Assembly: GCF_000482325.1 (NCBI RefSeq)
Contig: NZ_KI535295.1
Location: 297,060-361,059, forward strand
DNA: 64,000 nucleotides
Direction: 5' to 3'
From: Bacillus sp. UNC438CL73TsuS30
GTDB lineage: Bacteria > Bacillota > Bacilli > Bacillales > Cytobacillaceae
The notes under the pieces are model-generated. The model saw only the letters and a program-made list of their open reading frames with translations. It had not been told where the DNA came from and did not search any database. The position numbers and the translations under genes are program-made. Below are positions 19,840 to 27,888 of this stretch, piece by piece. Positions within the stretch are counted from its first letter, which is position 1, and each line of letters opens with the position of its first letter.

Positions 19840-21843
19840 ATGAATACATCGCATTTTTTTGTGACCGGCGATCCGATGATTTACGGTGCGGATGTCTCCA
19901 TCATTTTGGCTATCGTAGCGATTATCTTCTCGCTTACCTATTTTAAAAAATGGGGCTGGCTTTGGAGAGAATGGATCACAACGGTTGACCATAAAAAAAT
20001 CGGGATTATGTATCTTTTATCTGCGCTGCTTATGCTCTTCCGCGGCGGCGTGGATGCTATTTTAATGCGGATTCAGCTGGCAGTGCCGGATAGTAAATTT
20101 TTAGCCTCTGATCACTATAATGAAATATTCACAACACATGGGACAATCATGATTTTATTTATGGCCATGCCTTTTATGTTTGCCTTATTTAATATCGTCG
20201 TTCCATTGCAAATTGGTGCCCGCGACGTCGCTTATCCCTTTTTAAATGCTGTCAGCTTTTGGCTATTCTTTATTGGCGCCATGCTCTTTAATATCTCGTT
20301 TGTGATTGGCGGTTCGGCAAGTTCAGGATGGTTATCGTATCCGCCTTTATCGGAAACCATGTTCAGTCCGGGTCCCGGGCAAAACTTCTGGATTTGGGGA
20401 ATTCAAATTTCCGGTATCGGAAGTCTGGCCACAGGGATTAATTTTGTCGTCACTATTTTAAAAATGCGGGCTCCCACGATGCGGTTAAGGGATATGCCTT
20501 TATTTACATGGTCCGTGTTAGCATCCTCGATTGCCATTTTAGGTGTTTTCCCGATTCTTACTGTCACATTAGCCATGTTAACGATCGACCGTTTACTTGG
20601 AGGGCACTTCTTTACGATGACGGCCGGCGGTAACCCGATGATGTATGTCAACTTGATTTGGATGTGGGGCCACCCTGAAGTGTATATCGTTGTCCTGCCT
20701 GCTTTCGGGGTATACTCGGAGATTGTTGCCACATTCTCTAAAAAACGAACCTTTGGCTACAGCTCCATGGTTTATTCCATGATTGCGATAGCCATCGTTT
20801 CTTATTACACATGGGTTCATCACTTCTTTACGATGGGCGCGGGTGTAGACGTTAATATCGTCTTTGCCATTTGTACGATGATTATCGCGATTCCAACAGG
20901 GGTGAAAATATTCAACTGGCTGTTTACTATGTACCGCGGCCGTGTCCAGTTTTCACAGCCGATGCTTTGGATGTTTGCGTTTGTACCCTGTTTTCTTGTC
21001 GGCGGTGCAACGGGGGTAATGTTGGCAGCTGCACCTGCAGACTATCAATATCACAATAGTTACTTTTTAATTGCCCACTTCCACCAAGTGTTAATCGGCG
21101 GTGTTGTGTTCGGCTACCTGGCAGGTATGTACTATTGGTTCCCGAAAATATTTGGCTTTGAATTAAATGAAACGCTGGGAAAATGGGGTTTCTGGTTGTG
21201 GCAAATCGGTTTCTATGTATGTTTCATGCCGCAATATGCTCTTGGCTTTATGGGCATGACACGAAGGATTTACACGTATAATCAGGCTGCCGGTTGGGAT
21301 ATGGGCTGGGCCCCGCTCAACTTCATCTCTTCGATTGGCGCATTCCTGATGGGAATTGCATTCGTTATTCAAGTGTGGCAAATACTTTACAGCGTTAAAT
21401 ATGGTAAACGTGATGTAACCGGAGATGCCTGGGACGGCCGGACATTGGAATGGTCGATTCCGTCACCGGCTCCTGCTTACAACTTTGCCATCATCCCTGA
21501 AGTAAAGGGAGTAGACGCCTGGTGGTACAAAAAAGAGGAAATGCGGCAAGAAGGATACAAAGAAGAAAAACCAAAATATGAGCCAATTCATATGCCGAAA
21601 AATTCCGGTATTCCTTTTATCATGTCGTGCTTCTTCTTTATTGCCGGATTTGGCTTTACGTTCGAATGGATGTGGATGGGCGTCATCGGATTAATCGGTG
21701 TCGCATCCACTTTATATGCACGTTCATTCCAATATGATACGGATTTTTACATTCCAGTGGAAGAGATTGAACAAACGGAAAAAGCGTTAAGGAGTCATAA
21801 CCATTCCGTCGGTGTTCCAACTGGAGAAACTTTTGGGAGGTAG
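19840..21843 (+). CDS. qoxB: aa3-type quinol oxidase subunit I
   Basis: A 667-residue haem-copper oxidase catalytic subunit with about 14-15 TM helices. His ligands to low-spin haem a, haem a3 and CuB are in FTTHGTIMILFM, WMWGHPEVYIVVLPAFG (His-Tyr cross-link motif), YTWVHHFFT and AHFHQVLIGG. It reduces O2 to water and pumps protons, taking electrons from menaquinol. AGGAGG precedes the ATG 21 bp after qoxA. The end of the gene is followed almost immediately by qoxC. Confidence 0.97.
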   Translation: MNTSHFFVTGDPMIYGADVSIILAIVAIIFSLTYFKKWGWLWREWITTVDHKKIGIMYLLSALLMLFRGGVDAILMRIQLAVPDSKFLASDHYNEIFTTHGTIMILFMAMPFMFALFNIVVPLQIGARDVAYPFLNAVSFWLFFIGAMLFNISFVIGGSASSGWLSYPPLSETMFSPGPGQNFWIWGIQISGIGSLATGINFVVTILKMRAPTMRLRDMPLFTWSVLASSIAILGVFPILTVTLAMLTIDRLLGGHFFTMTAGGNPMMYVNLIWMWGHPEVYIVVLPAFGVYSEIVATFSKKRTFGYSSMVYSMIAIAIVSYYTWVHHFFTMGAGVDVNIVFAICTMIIAIPTGVKIFNWLFTMYRGRVQFSQPMLWMFAFVPCFLVGGATGVMLAAAPADYQYHNSYFLIAHFHQVLIGGVVFGYLAGMYYWFPKIFGFELNETLGKWGFWLWQIGFYVCFMPQYALGFMGMTRRIYTYNQAAGWDMGWAPLNFISSIGAFLMGIAFVIQVWQILYSVKYGKRDVTGDAWDGRTLEWSIPSPAPAYNFAIIPEVKGVDAWWYKKEEMRQEGYKEEKPKYEPIHMPKNSGIPFIMSCFFFIAGFGFTFEWMWMGVIGLIGVASTLYARSFQYDTDFYIPVEEIEQTEKALRSHNHSVGVPTGETFGR

Positions 21844-21847
21844 TTAT

Positions 21848-22459
21848 ATGTCACAGAGCTTGACTGCTCATATGTCAGGCCATGGTACCGACCATGGCCA
21901 TGCAGACCAGGAGGAATTAAAGGTTTTAGGATTTTGGATTTTTCTTGTAACCGATTGTCTCTTATTCGCGACATTTTTCGCTGCTTACGCTGTTTTACAT
22001 ACCCATACAAATGGCGGATTTACAGCAAAGGATTTCGATATTCCCGGCTTTATTTACGAAACTTTCATCTTGTTAGTCAGTTCCTTTACAAGCGGTATTG
22101 CGGTCTTAGCCATGCATAAAGGTAAGAAAATGGCGTTAATTGGCTGGCTGATTGTAACCGCAGTATTAGGGGCAACGTTCGTGGCCCTTGAAATCAATGA
22201 ATTTGTCACCATGGCTGCTGAAGGAGCCACCCTTACCAAAAGTGCGTTTCTTACATCCTTCTTCTCCCTTGTGGGAACCCATGGTGTTCACGTTTCGTTT
22301 GGGATTCTATGGATGATTGGGCTGCTGTTTCAGATTGCCAAAAGAGGGATTACACCCGTTACGACACGGAAAATTTCAATCATTAGTTTGTATTGGCATT
22401 TTTTGGATGCTGTTTGGATTTTCATCTTTACCGTTGTTTATTTAATGGGGGTGATGTAA
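21848..22459 (+). CDS. qoxC: aa3-type quinol oxidase subunit III
   Basis: A 203-residue five-TM subunit III. The ATG at 21848 lies only 4 bp past the qoxB stop with TGGGAGG inside the end of qoxB. An in-frame start 36 bp upstream would read into qoxB and is rejected. The segment FLVTDCLLFATFFAAYAVL is typical, and the short His-rich N-terminus (HMSGHGTDHGHAD) is common in QoxC. Confidence 0.95.
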   Translation: MSQSLTAHMSGHGTDHGHADQEELKVLGFWIFLVTDCLLFATFFAAYAVLHTHTNGGFTAKDFDIPGFIYETFILLVSSFTSGIAVLAMHKGKKMALIGWLIVTAVLGATFVALEINEFVTMAAEGATLTKSAFLTSFFSLVGTHGVHVSFGILWMIGLLFQIAKRGITPVTTRKISIISLYWHFLDAVWIFIFTVVYLMGVM

Positions 22460-22774
22460 TTGTCCGCTCATGAACACGCTGAACATACCGGATCAATGAA
22501 AGCGTACGTTATCGGTTTTCTTTTATCGATTATTTTGACGATCATCCCGCTTTTTCTCGTATTAAACCATTTGATGGGGAAAACAGCGCTTATGACCAGT
22601 ATTTTGATTGCAGCTGTTTTGCAATTTGTCATCCAGCTTTTCTTCTTCATGCATATTCGTGATGGTGAAGCACCAAGATACAATGCAGCCGCACTCATTT
22701 TAGGGATTATTTTCGTTTTGACCATTGTAATTGGATCTATGTGGGTGATGTCATTTAATTATGTTGTTCAATAA
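22460..22774 (+). CDS. qoxD: aa3-type quinol oxidase subunit IV
   Basis: A 104-residue, three-TM subunit IV (prokaryotic COX4 type, with FVIQLFFFMHIRDGE). It starts with TTG directly after the qoxC stop codon, and GGGGGTG lies 6 bases upstream, so translation is coupled. Confidence 0.93.
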   Translation: MSAHEHAEHTGSMKAYVIGFLLSIILTIIPLFLVLNHLMGKTALMTSILIAAVLQFVIQLFFFMHIRDGEAPRYNAAALILGIIFVLTIVIGSMWVMSFNYVVQ

Positions 22775-22795
22775 TGGCAGGATAGGAGTGAAAAG

Positions 22796-22888
22796 ATGGA
22801 TAGTTACGGGCTTTATATCATATGTGGTTTGTTTGCTGTGACACTTATTTTCATTACCGTTATGTTTACGAAATCAATGAAAGAATAA
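22796..22888 (+). CDS. 30-residue single-span membrane peptide after qoxD
   Basis: The ORF encodes MDSYGLYIICGLFAVTLIFI followed by TVMFTKSMKE: a short N-terminus, one hydrophobic helix and a basic end. It has a good ribosome binding site (AGGAGTG, 6 bases before the ATG). It begins 21 bp after qoxD and ends just before the operon terminator. It looks like a small oxidase-associated subunit, comparable in layout to CydX/CcoQ-type peptides, but I cannot name a family. Confidence 0.6.
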   Translation: MDSYGLYIICGLFAVTLIFITVMFTKSMKE

Positions 22889-22900
22889 CCTGCATGAAAA

Positions 22901-22931
22901 AAATGACTATCTTCCGGGATAGTCATTTTTT
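22901..22931 (+). terminator. qox operon terminator
   Basis: A perfect stem (AAATGACTATC / GATAGTCATTT) with a 6-base loop and a T-tract closes the qox operon after the 30-residue ORF. Confidence 0.9.
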
Positions 22932-23009
22932 GTGGATTATGAAAGTTTTCGACTTCGAGAACTGTCTAGCGCAATAAGCCAAGCCCTTGCACTTTTATAG
23001 GAATGTGTA

Positions 23010-23108
23010 TTATTCATTCATCAACCGATAAAACATAAAGGAGGAGATGCCTAATGCTGCAGCAAATAATCCGACATAGGTAACGGTATAATAATAATAC
23101 GGATCCAT
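23010..23108 (-). CDS. 32-residue Tyr-rich membrane peptide
   Basis: The ORF encodes MDPYYYYTVTYVGLFAAALG followed by ISSFMFYRLMNE, one predicted TM helix. AGGTGGT lies 4-5 bases before the ATG. It is convergent with qox and downstream of two other small minus-strand genes. I do not recognise the family; conservation in relatives would decide whether it is translated. Confidence 0.5.
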   Translation of the reverse strand: MDPYYYYTVTYVGLFAAALGISSFMFYRLMNE

Positions 23109-23189
23109 TTTTACCACCTTTCTACTCTGCGATAGTTGAAGAAACCAGCTTCCAATGGCTGTTATCGGTAAGTAAAGGAGAGGTGTCCT

Positions 23190-23435
23190 TCAGGTATTAT
23201 TTTTAGGTTTGTACGAACGATCTCTGCTTTGGGTCGAGCCAAAAATGGCCCCCATAATAAAAGTGAATCCCGCACCAACAAAAAAGCCTAGTGCGATGTT
23301 AAAGTGAAAATTTTCATCCATTGTCCATGGAACACCATCGACTGTCCATGGATGTCCAGTGAGAAATTCATAAAGCAAAAACAGAATTCCGATGGCTACT
23401 TCTACGATTGTCAATTTAAGGGTTAATCTTCGCAT
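23190..23435 (-). CDS. Small two-span membrane protein, unknown
   Basis: An 81-residue protein with two hydrophobic segments (about 7-25 and 44-66) separated by a loop containing a small internal repeat (PWTVDGVPWTMD), and a basic C-terminus. GGAGGCAATTAT leads into the ATG. It lies 26 bp downstream of the lipoprotein gene in the same direction, so the two probably form an operon. I do not recognise the family. Confidence 0.65.
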   Translation of the reverse strand: MRRLTLKLTIVEVAIGILFLLYEFLTGHPWTVDGVPWTMDENFHFNIALGFFVGAGFTFIMGAIFGSTQSRDRSYKPKNNT

Positions 23436-23461
23436 ATAATTGCCTCCATTACAAATTAAGA

Positions 23462-23902
23462 TTATTGTGTTGAAATGATGGAAACACCCAAAATGGGAGC
23501 AATTGTTTTGAGGTTTTTCCGATTTTCCTTAATGAGATTTGGAATTTTGGATTGATCCTTGTTAGAAATGGCCTCGGTTAGCTCATCAAATTTTCTGTCC
23601 ACATTGTCTGCATAGGTTTTGCCTTTTTTTACTGTTAATGGAGGCAAAATGGCGTCGTGAAATTCATCGTAAAGGTTTCGTGAAAGAGTTGTGGCGTTAT
23701 CATAATCTCCTTTTGCGACATACTTCTCAATAGCAGAGAATCCATATAGCAAGTCTGAAAAGGGCGCAGTTAAGGAGCGTTGGGAATAACTAATTTTTTG
23801 TGTTTGAATCTCGTTCATACTTCTGTTTTGTGAATCTCCACAACCTGCAAGACCTATTGCTGTTAGTGTTCCCATCATCACCATAAATATTTCTTTTCGC
23901 AT
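23462..23902 (-). CDS. Small lipoprotein, unknown function
   Basis: A 146-residue protein with an N-terminal signal and lipobox (IGLAGC), so it is predicted to be anchored on the outer face of the membrane. The mature part is helical and rich in charged residues, with no motif I can assign. AGGGG precedes the ATG. It is followed by the two-span membrane protein gene; both lie next to qox but on the opposite strand. Confidence 0.7.
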   Translation of the reverse strand: MRKEIFMVMMGTLTAIGLAGCGDSQNRSMNEIQTQKISYSQRSLTAPFSDLLYGFSAIEKYVAKGDYDNATTLSRNLYDEFHDAILPPLTVKKGKTYADNVDRKFDELTEAISNKDQSKIPNLIKENRKNLKTIAPILGVSIISTQ

Positions 23903-24172
23903 TCTTTAACCCCTTTTTTAAAAGTCCTGTTTAATAATATTCCCATTAAATAATTTTTTTAATATACCGAAGGAGAGTTGCACAAACTTTATGGAAAGAG
24001 GCGGTCAAAGAAAAGTGTTTGGATTAAAACAAAGCCGAGTTAATTAACGGAACAAGAAGATGTGCTTTAATTTTTGTAGATAGGATTTTTTAAAACGGGG
24101 AATGAACACGAAGAAAGGCGTATTGTCTAGCTTAGATCAGAGCCTAAAACTAAAGCTGTTTTAAGAATGAAA
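23903..24172. other. Gene-free interval between the lipoprotein and TetR genes
   Basis: I see no coding sequence, structured RNA or repeat here apart from the presumed promoter of the minus-strand lipoprotein gene at its left edge. Confidence 0.5.
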
Positions 24173-24211
24173 TAAAAAAACATGGCGATGTTTACAAAAG
24201 ACATAGCCATG
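24173..24211 (-). terminator. Terminator of the TetR gene
   Basis: CATGGCGATGT pairs with ACATAGCCATG with one mismatch. On the minus strand the stem is followed by a run of T (AAAAAAA on the plus strand at 24174-24180). Confidence 0.8.
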
Positions 24212-24244
24212 CTTTTTAACAAATATTTGGCATTTACCTATCAC

Positions 24245-24829
24245 TTACTCCTTACCCAGTCGAAAAAGTCTAGATAACTGCTTAGCCAGAAATTGCGGTG
24301 TATAAGGCATATCGTTACGCAACCAAGCTACAATTGTACCTATTAAAGCTGATGAACCGTACCAAATAGCAATATCTCTTGGAATGTCCTTACTAGTTTC
24401 CAATTTGTTGTTAGCCGTTTTCTCAGTTATTGCTTTCGTGAGAATAGTTAACAAGCGCTCTGTAAAGATGGGGGATCGTCTGGAATTAAGAACTACTTTA
24501 TAAAATTTGTCATTCTTTGCAATATACTCAAGCAAGGTTTCTAGCTTGACAAAGTCGATGTTTTTATCAGAATTTTGGTCACCTCTTGTACTCCCCATTA
24601 TCGCTTCAATATCCTCAGCCATTTCCTGTGCCATCTTCCCTAGCATGTCCGGAATATCTTTATAATGAAGGTAAAACGTCACACGGTTAATGGTTGCGCG
24701 TTCAGCAATCCGATTAACCGTTATTTTATTGATATCGACCTCTTGTAGTAAATCTATTAATGCTTCCTTAATTAACTGACGTGTGCGAAGGATACGAGGA
24801 TCTCTTCGTGGTTTTTCCTGGTCTGTCAT
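24245..24829 (-). CDS. TetR/AcrR-family regulator
   Basis: A 194-residue regulator. The N-terminal TetR helix-turn-helix (about 15-60, LIKEALIDLLQ ... INKITVNRIAERATINRVTFYLHYKD) is followed by a helical ligand domain. It is divergent from a DHA2 efflux pump gene, so it most likely represses that pump until a toxic ligand binds. Confidence 0.88.
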   Translation of the reverse strand: MTDQEKPRRDPRILRTRQLIKEALIDLLQEVDINKITVNRIAERATINRVTFYLHYKDIPDMLGKMAQEMAEDIEAIMGSTRGDQNSDKNIDFVKLETLLEYIAKNDKFYKVVLNSRRSPIFTERLLTILTKAITEKTANNKLETSKDIPRDIAIWYGSSALIGTIVAWLRNDMPYTPQFLAKQLSRLFRLGKE

Positions 24830-24987
24830 CTCTATTCACCTTTCATACTGGATGGAAATTTACAATAATTTAAGTTCTGTCTATTATTTGCGCCTTACAC
24901 AACAAAAATGAAATAAATGATAACTAATTTACACATCGTAATAAATTGTCTGTTGTCAGATCAACCATCTCATTATAAAGTAATTTA

Positions 24988-25015
24988 TACAATGTTAATT
25001 ATTAAACACATTGTA
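24988..25015. promoter_or_regulatory. Candidate operator between TetR and the efflux pump gene
   Basis: Perfect 8-bp arms TACAATGT and ACATTGTA are separated by 12 bases, 40 bp before the likely pump start. The position suits TetR-type repression. Confidence 0.45.
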
Positions 25016-25054
25016 AATAAAGTCTACAGTGATTTTAGAAAGGATAGGGGAATA

Positions 25055-26560
25055 TTGAACAGTCATCCAAAAAGCGTCACAACTTCGTTAAAAAAAGGAC
25101 CTATTATGTTCATAATGATCTTAGGGGCTTTTCTTGCAACTTTAAACCAAACACTCATGAGCGTGGCTACTCCTGAGTTAATGGTTGAATTCAAAATAAC
25201 AGCAGCAACTGCCCAGTGGTTAACTACGGGTTACATGCTTATAAATGGTGTCTTGATTCCCATTACCGCCTACTTAATGCAGCGGTTTTCCACACGTCAA
25301 CTCTTTCAAGCTTCCATGTTCGTATTTTTAGCAGGAACCATTGTTTCAGCATTAGCATCTGGATTTCCTTTACTATTGACCGGACGCATGATACAGGCGG
25401 CTGGAGCAGGAATCATTATGCCGTTGCTAACCAACGTCATTCTTACCATCTTTCCTCCTGAAAAAAGAGGAGCTGCCATGGGTATGGTCGGGCTTGCCAT
25501 CATATTTGCACCAGCCATTGGACCTACTATTGCTGGCTATATTATTGAACACTACAAATGGGAAACCATGTTTTACGGTATGATTCCATTTGCTGTCATA
25601 GTCATTGGTCTGGGATTCATTTATCTCCGAAATTTATCTGAGCCAATCAAGACAAAACTTGATATCCTAAGTGTCGTACTCTCCACCATTGGTTTTGGTG
25701 CCTTGCTATATGGTTTCAGCCGAGCTGGGAGCCTTGGATGGTCAGACATGGAGGTACTTAGTACAATAGTGGTGGGTATCATTGCCCTTGGACTCTTTTC
25801 ATGGAAACAGTTGAAATCGCAGAATCCACTTCTTGACTTACGTTCGTTTAAGTACAATATGTTTTCCTTAACAACAATTATTAATATTGCGGTTACTATG
25901 GTTATGTATGCAGATATGATGCTACTTCCACTTTACCTTCAGAACGTCCGCGGTTATACAGCAATTGAGTCGGGTCTGCTTCTACTTCCAGGAGCGCTAA
26001 TCATGGGATTCCTTATGCCGGTTACAGGTAAGCTGTTCGATCGCTTTGGTGCAAAATGGCTAACTGTTATTGGAATGATTATTACCATTGCCACAACAAT
26101 GGGCTTTACCAACTTGACGGACACGACAAGTTATCTGTATTTGGTTCTTATGTCAACGGGGCGTCGAATTGGAATGGCCTTGATGATGATGCCGTTACAG
26201 ACCGCCGGTTTGAACCAACTGCCCCAGCAATTAAATGCTCACGGAACAGCCATAAGCAATACCGTTCGACAAGTGGCAGGAGCTGTCGGGACTTCGCTTC
26301 TCGTTACTGTTATGTCTGACCGGACAAAAACACATCTGCAGGATATGATTCCTTCAGCAGCATCTAAGGGCCTAAATCAAGCACAGGTTATTAATGAAGC
26401 CACCATACAGGGTATTAATGATGCATACCTCGTTATTATTGGGATTGGCGTCGTCGGATTACTTCTATCCTTATTTATTAAAAAGGTAAAACAAGCATCC
26501 GATTTAGAATTTAAAGAAAGTTTGGAAAAGGCTGCAACAAAAACGTTAAGTACAAACTAA
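25055..26560 (+). CDS. MFS drug efflux transporter, DHA2 (EmrB/QacA) family
   Basis: A 501-residue, 14-TM drug:proton antiporter. Family motifs include LNQTLMSVATPELM in TM1, the QWLTTGYMLINGVLIP segment and GAGIIMPLLTNVIL, with a QLPQQLNAHGTAISNTVRQVAGAVG block late in the protein. The likely start is the TTG at 25055 (AGGGGAA just upstream), which leaves a short cytoplasmic N-terminus before TM1. The ATG at 24917 would add 46 residues across the presumed operator and is disfavoured. It is regulated by the divergent TetR gene. The substrate is unknown. Confidence 0.88.
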   Translation: MNSHPKSVTTSLKKGPIMFIMILGAFLATLNQTLMSVATPELMVEFKITAATAQWLTTGYMLINGVLIPITAYLMQRFSTRQLFQASMFVFLAGTIVSALASGFPLLLTGRMIQAAGAGIIMPLLTNVILTIFPPEKRGAAMGMVGLAIIFAPAIGPTIAGYIIEHYKWETMFYGMIPFAVIVIGLGFIYLRNLSEPIKTKLDILSVVLSTIGFGALLYGFSRAGSLGWSDMEVLSTIVVGIIALGLFSWKQLKSQNPLLDLRSFKYNMFSLTTIINIAVTMVMYADMMLLPLYLQNVRGYTAIESGLLLLPGALIMGFLMPVTGKLFDRFGAKWLTVIGMIITIATTMGFTNLTDTTSYLYLVLMSTGRRIGMALMMMPLQTAGLNQLPQQLNAHGTAISNTVRQVAGAVGTSLLVTVMSDRTKTHLQDMIPSAASKGLNQAQVINEATIQGINDAYLVIIGIGVVGLLLSLFIKKVKQASDLEFKESLEKAATKTLSTN

Positions 26561-26603
26561 TGTTAATTTTGTTTGCATGTGTTGCATTGGTTGTAAAGAA
26601 TGT

Positions 26604-26653
26604 AAAAGACAGTATCTAATCCTAACATATTGTGGATTTGATACTGTCTTTTT
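26604..26653 (+). terminator. Efflux pump terminator
   Basis: AAAGACAGTATC pairs with GATACTGTCTTT across a loop of about 23 bases, followed by T residues, 43 bp after the stop. Confidence 0.8.
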
Positions 26654-26673
26654 GATTAACTTGTTCTCGGTGT

Positions 26674-26817
26674 TCAATCAATAGCTGAAAATCTCCAGGT
26701 CATACATATTGATTCGATTCCATGAGTGTTCTTTAAAAATTCAAAGGTTTTTTCCCTATTTTGGACCGTGGTAATCATGTACATTTTAGTAGTTGAACCT
26801 AGCTCGTTATTATGCAT
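26674..26817 (-). CDS. 47-residue ORF overlapping the araC-like stop
   Basis: The ATG lies inside the end of the AraC gene (ATGCATAA overlap), so it could be translationally coupled. The product has a protein-like composition, with KMYMITTVQNREKTFEFLKN in the middle. It may be a real micro-protein or the tail of a decayed gene. No family is recognised. Confidence 0.3.
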   Translation of the reverse strand: MHNNELGSTTKMYMITTVQNREKTFEFLKNTHGIESICMTWRFSAID

Positions 26818-27691
26818 TTTCTTTTTTGTATGCTAATGGAGTCATATTCATGGAATTTCTGAATTTATCAATAAAATAGCTTGTACTATTAAAACCAACT
26901 TGATAAGCAACTTCAGTAATATTAGAATCACCTTGCTGCAGTAGAAATAAGCTCTTTTGAATACGATAATCTATAACATAATTTAATGGTGTACATTTTA
27001 AAAACCTCCTGAAATAACGACAGCATTCTGAACGGCTCAGCTGACCAGCCCTGGCAATATCCTCTAATAAAACTTTTTCTGCATAATGCTCATGGATCCA
27101 ACTTAACATTTGCTTCATTCTTTGACTCTTTACTATTTCTGTCTGAACATATTCCAGCTTAAAACCATTATCGATTAAGTTTTTCCAAATTAATGATAGT
27201 TTCATCGTTATATCGATTTCATAGTATTGTTGCTTTTGTTCAATACAGTGATAAATTTCTAAAATGGCATCTAAAATGCTTTTCCCCCAAAGCTCATTTG
27301 CATTTACATACAAGTAAGGTAAATTGGTCGCTTGAACATAGGGTTTTACATATGTGGTATAGAGTTCTTGTGATAATACAAAATAAGGAGAAACATTTAA
27401 GCAAATATAGACACAACCCGACAGCTCTTTATCCTGTGCCAGGTGCAGGCATCCACTATTAATAAAAAGTCCATCACCTTCTCGAACCACTATACAATCT
27501 TCATTTACTTGGAAAACCGCTTCCCCTTTTACAATCAACACAAATTGAATTTCGTCATGCCAATGAAGTGGAATATAGCCATGTATATTTTGATTAATGG
27601 TGGTTTTATAACATGCAATTGGCATAACGACTGTATGGTGTTTGGTTAGTTCTTTTAAACTTCCATCAATCATGAAGTTTTTCATTTGCAT
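26810..27691 (-). CDS. AraC-family regulator with N-terminal cupin
   Basis: A 293-residue regulator. The N-terminal cupin sensor domain (about 25-110, with HWHDEIQFVLIVKGEAVF) is followed by the two AraC helix-turn-helix motifs (about 195-290, ending YQVGFNSTSYFIDKFRNSMNMTPLAYKKE). The ATG at 27691 is chosen because GAGGTG lies 6 bases upstream; a GTG at 27700 overlaps that site. It is divergent from the carbamoylase-DpaL-M20 genes and probably controls them. The inducer is unknown. Confidence 0.88.
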   Translation of the reverse strand: MQMKNFMIDGSLKELTKHHTVVMPIACYKTTINQNIHGYIPLHWHDEIQFVLIVKGEAVFQVNEDCIVVREGDGLFINSGCLHLAQDKELSGCVYICLNVSPYFVLSQELYTTYVKPYVQATNLPYLYVNANELWGKSILDAILEIYHCIEQKQQYYEIDITMKLSLIWKNLIDNGFKLEYVQTEIVKSQRMKQMLSWIHEHYAEKVLLEDIARAGQLSRSECCRYFRRFLKCTPLNYVIDYRIQKSLFLLQQGDSNITEVAYQVGFNSTSYFIDKFRNSMNMTPLAYKKENA

Positions 27692-27888
27692 AGCTATCAC
27701 CTCAATATTGTTATATTTTTGTATTCAATAATAGTATTTTTGAAACTAATATTCAATTATTATAACATTATAGTTTTATTTTAAAGGTGAGATATACCAA
27801 CAATCAGCTGTTTTACTTTATGGTTTAACAAAATTTGTTAACCTAGTTGTTTCCAATCAACTATGCCTTTTGAAAAGGAGAAATGAAC

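Noticed and set aside
24917..25054. An extended N-terminus for the DHA2 efflux pump from an ATG at 24917.
   Set aside because: The added 46 residues are not family-like, lack a ribosome binding site and run through the divergent promoter and inverted repeat. The TTG at 25055 is better placed.
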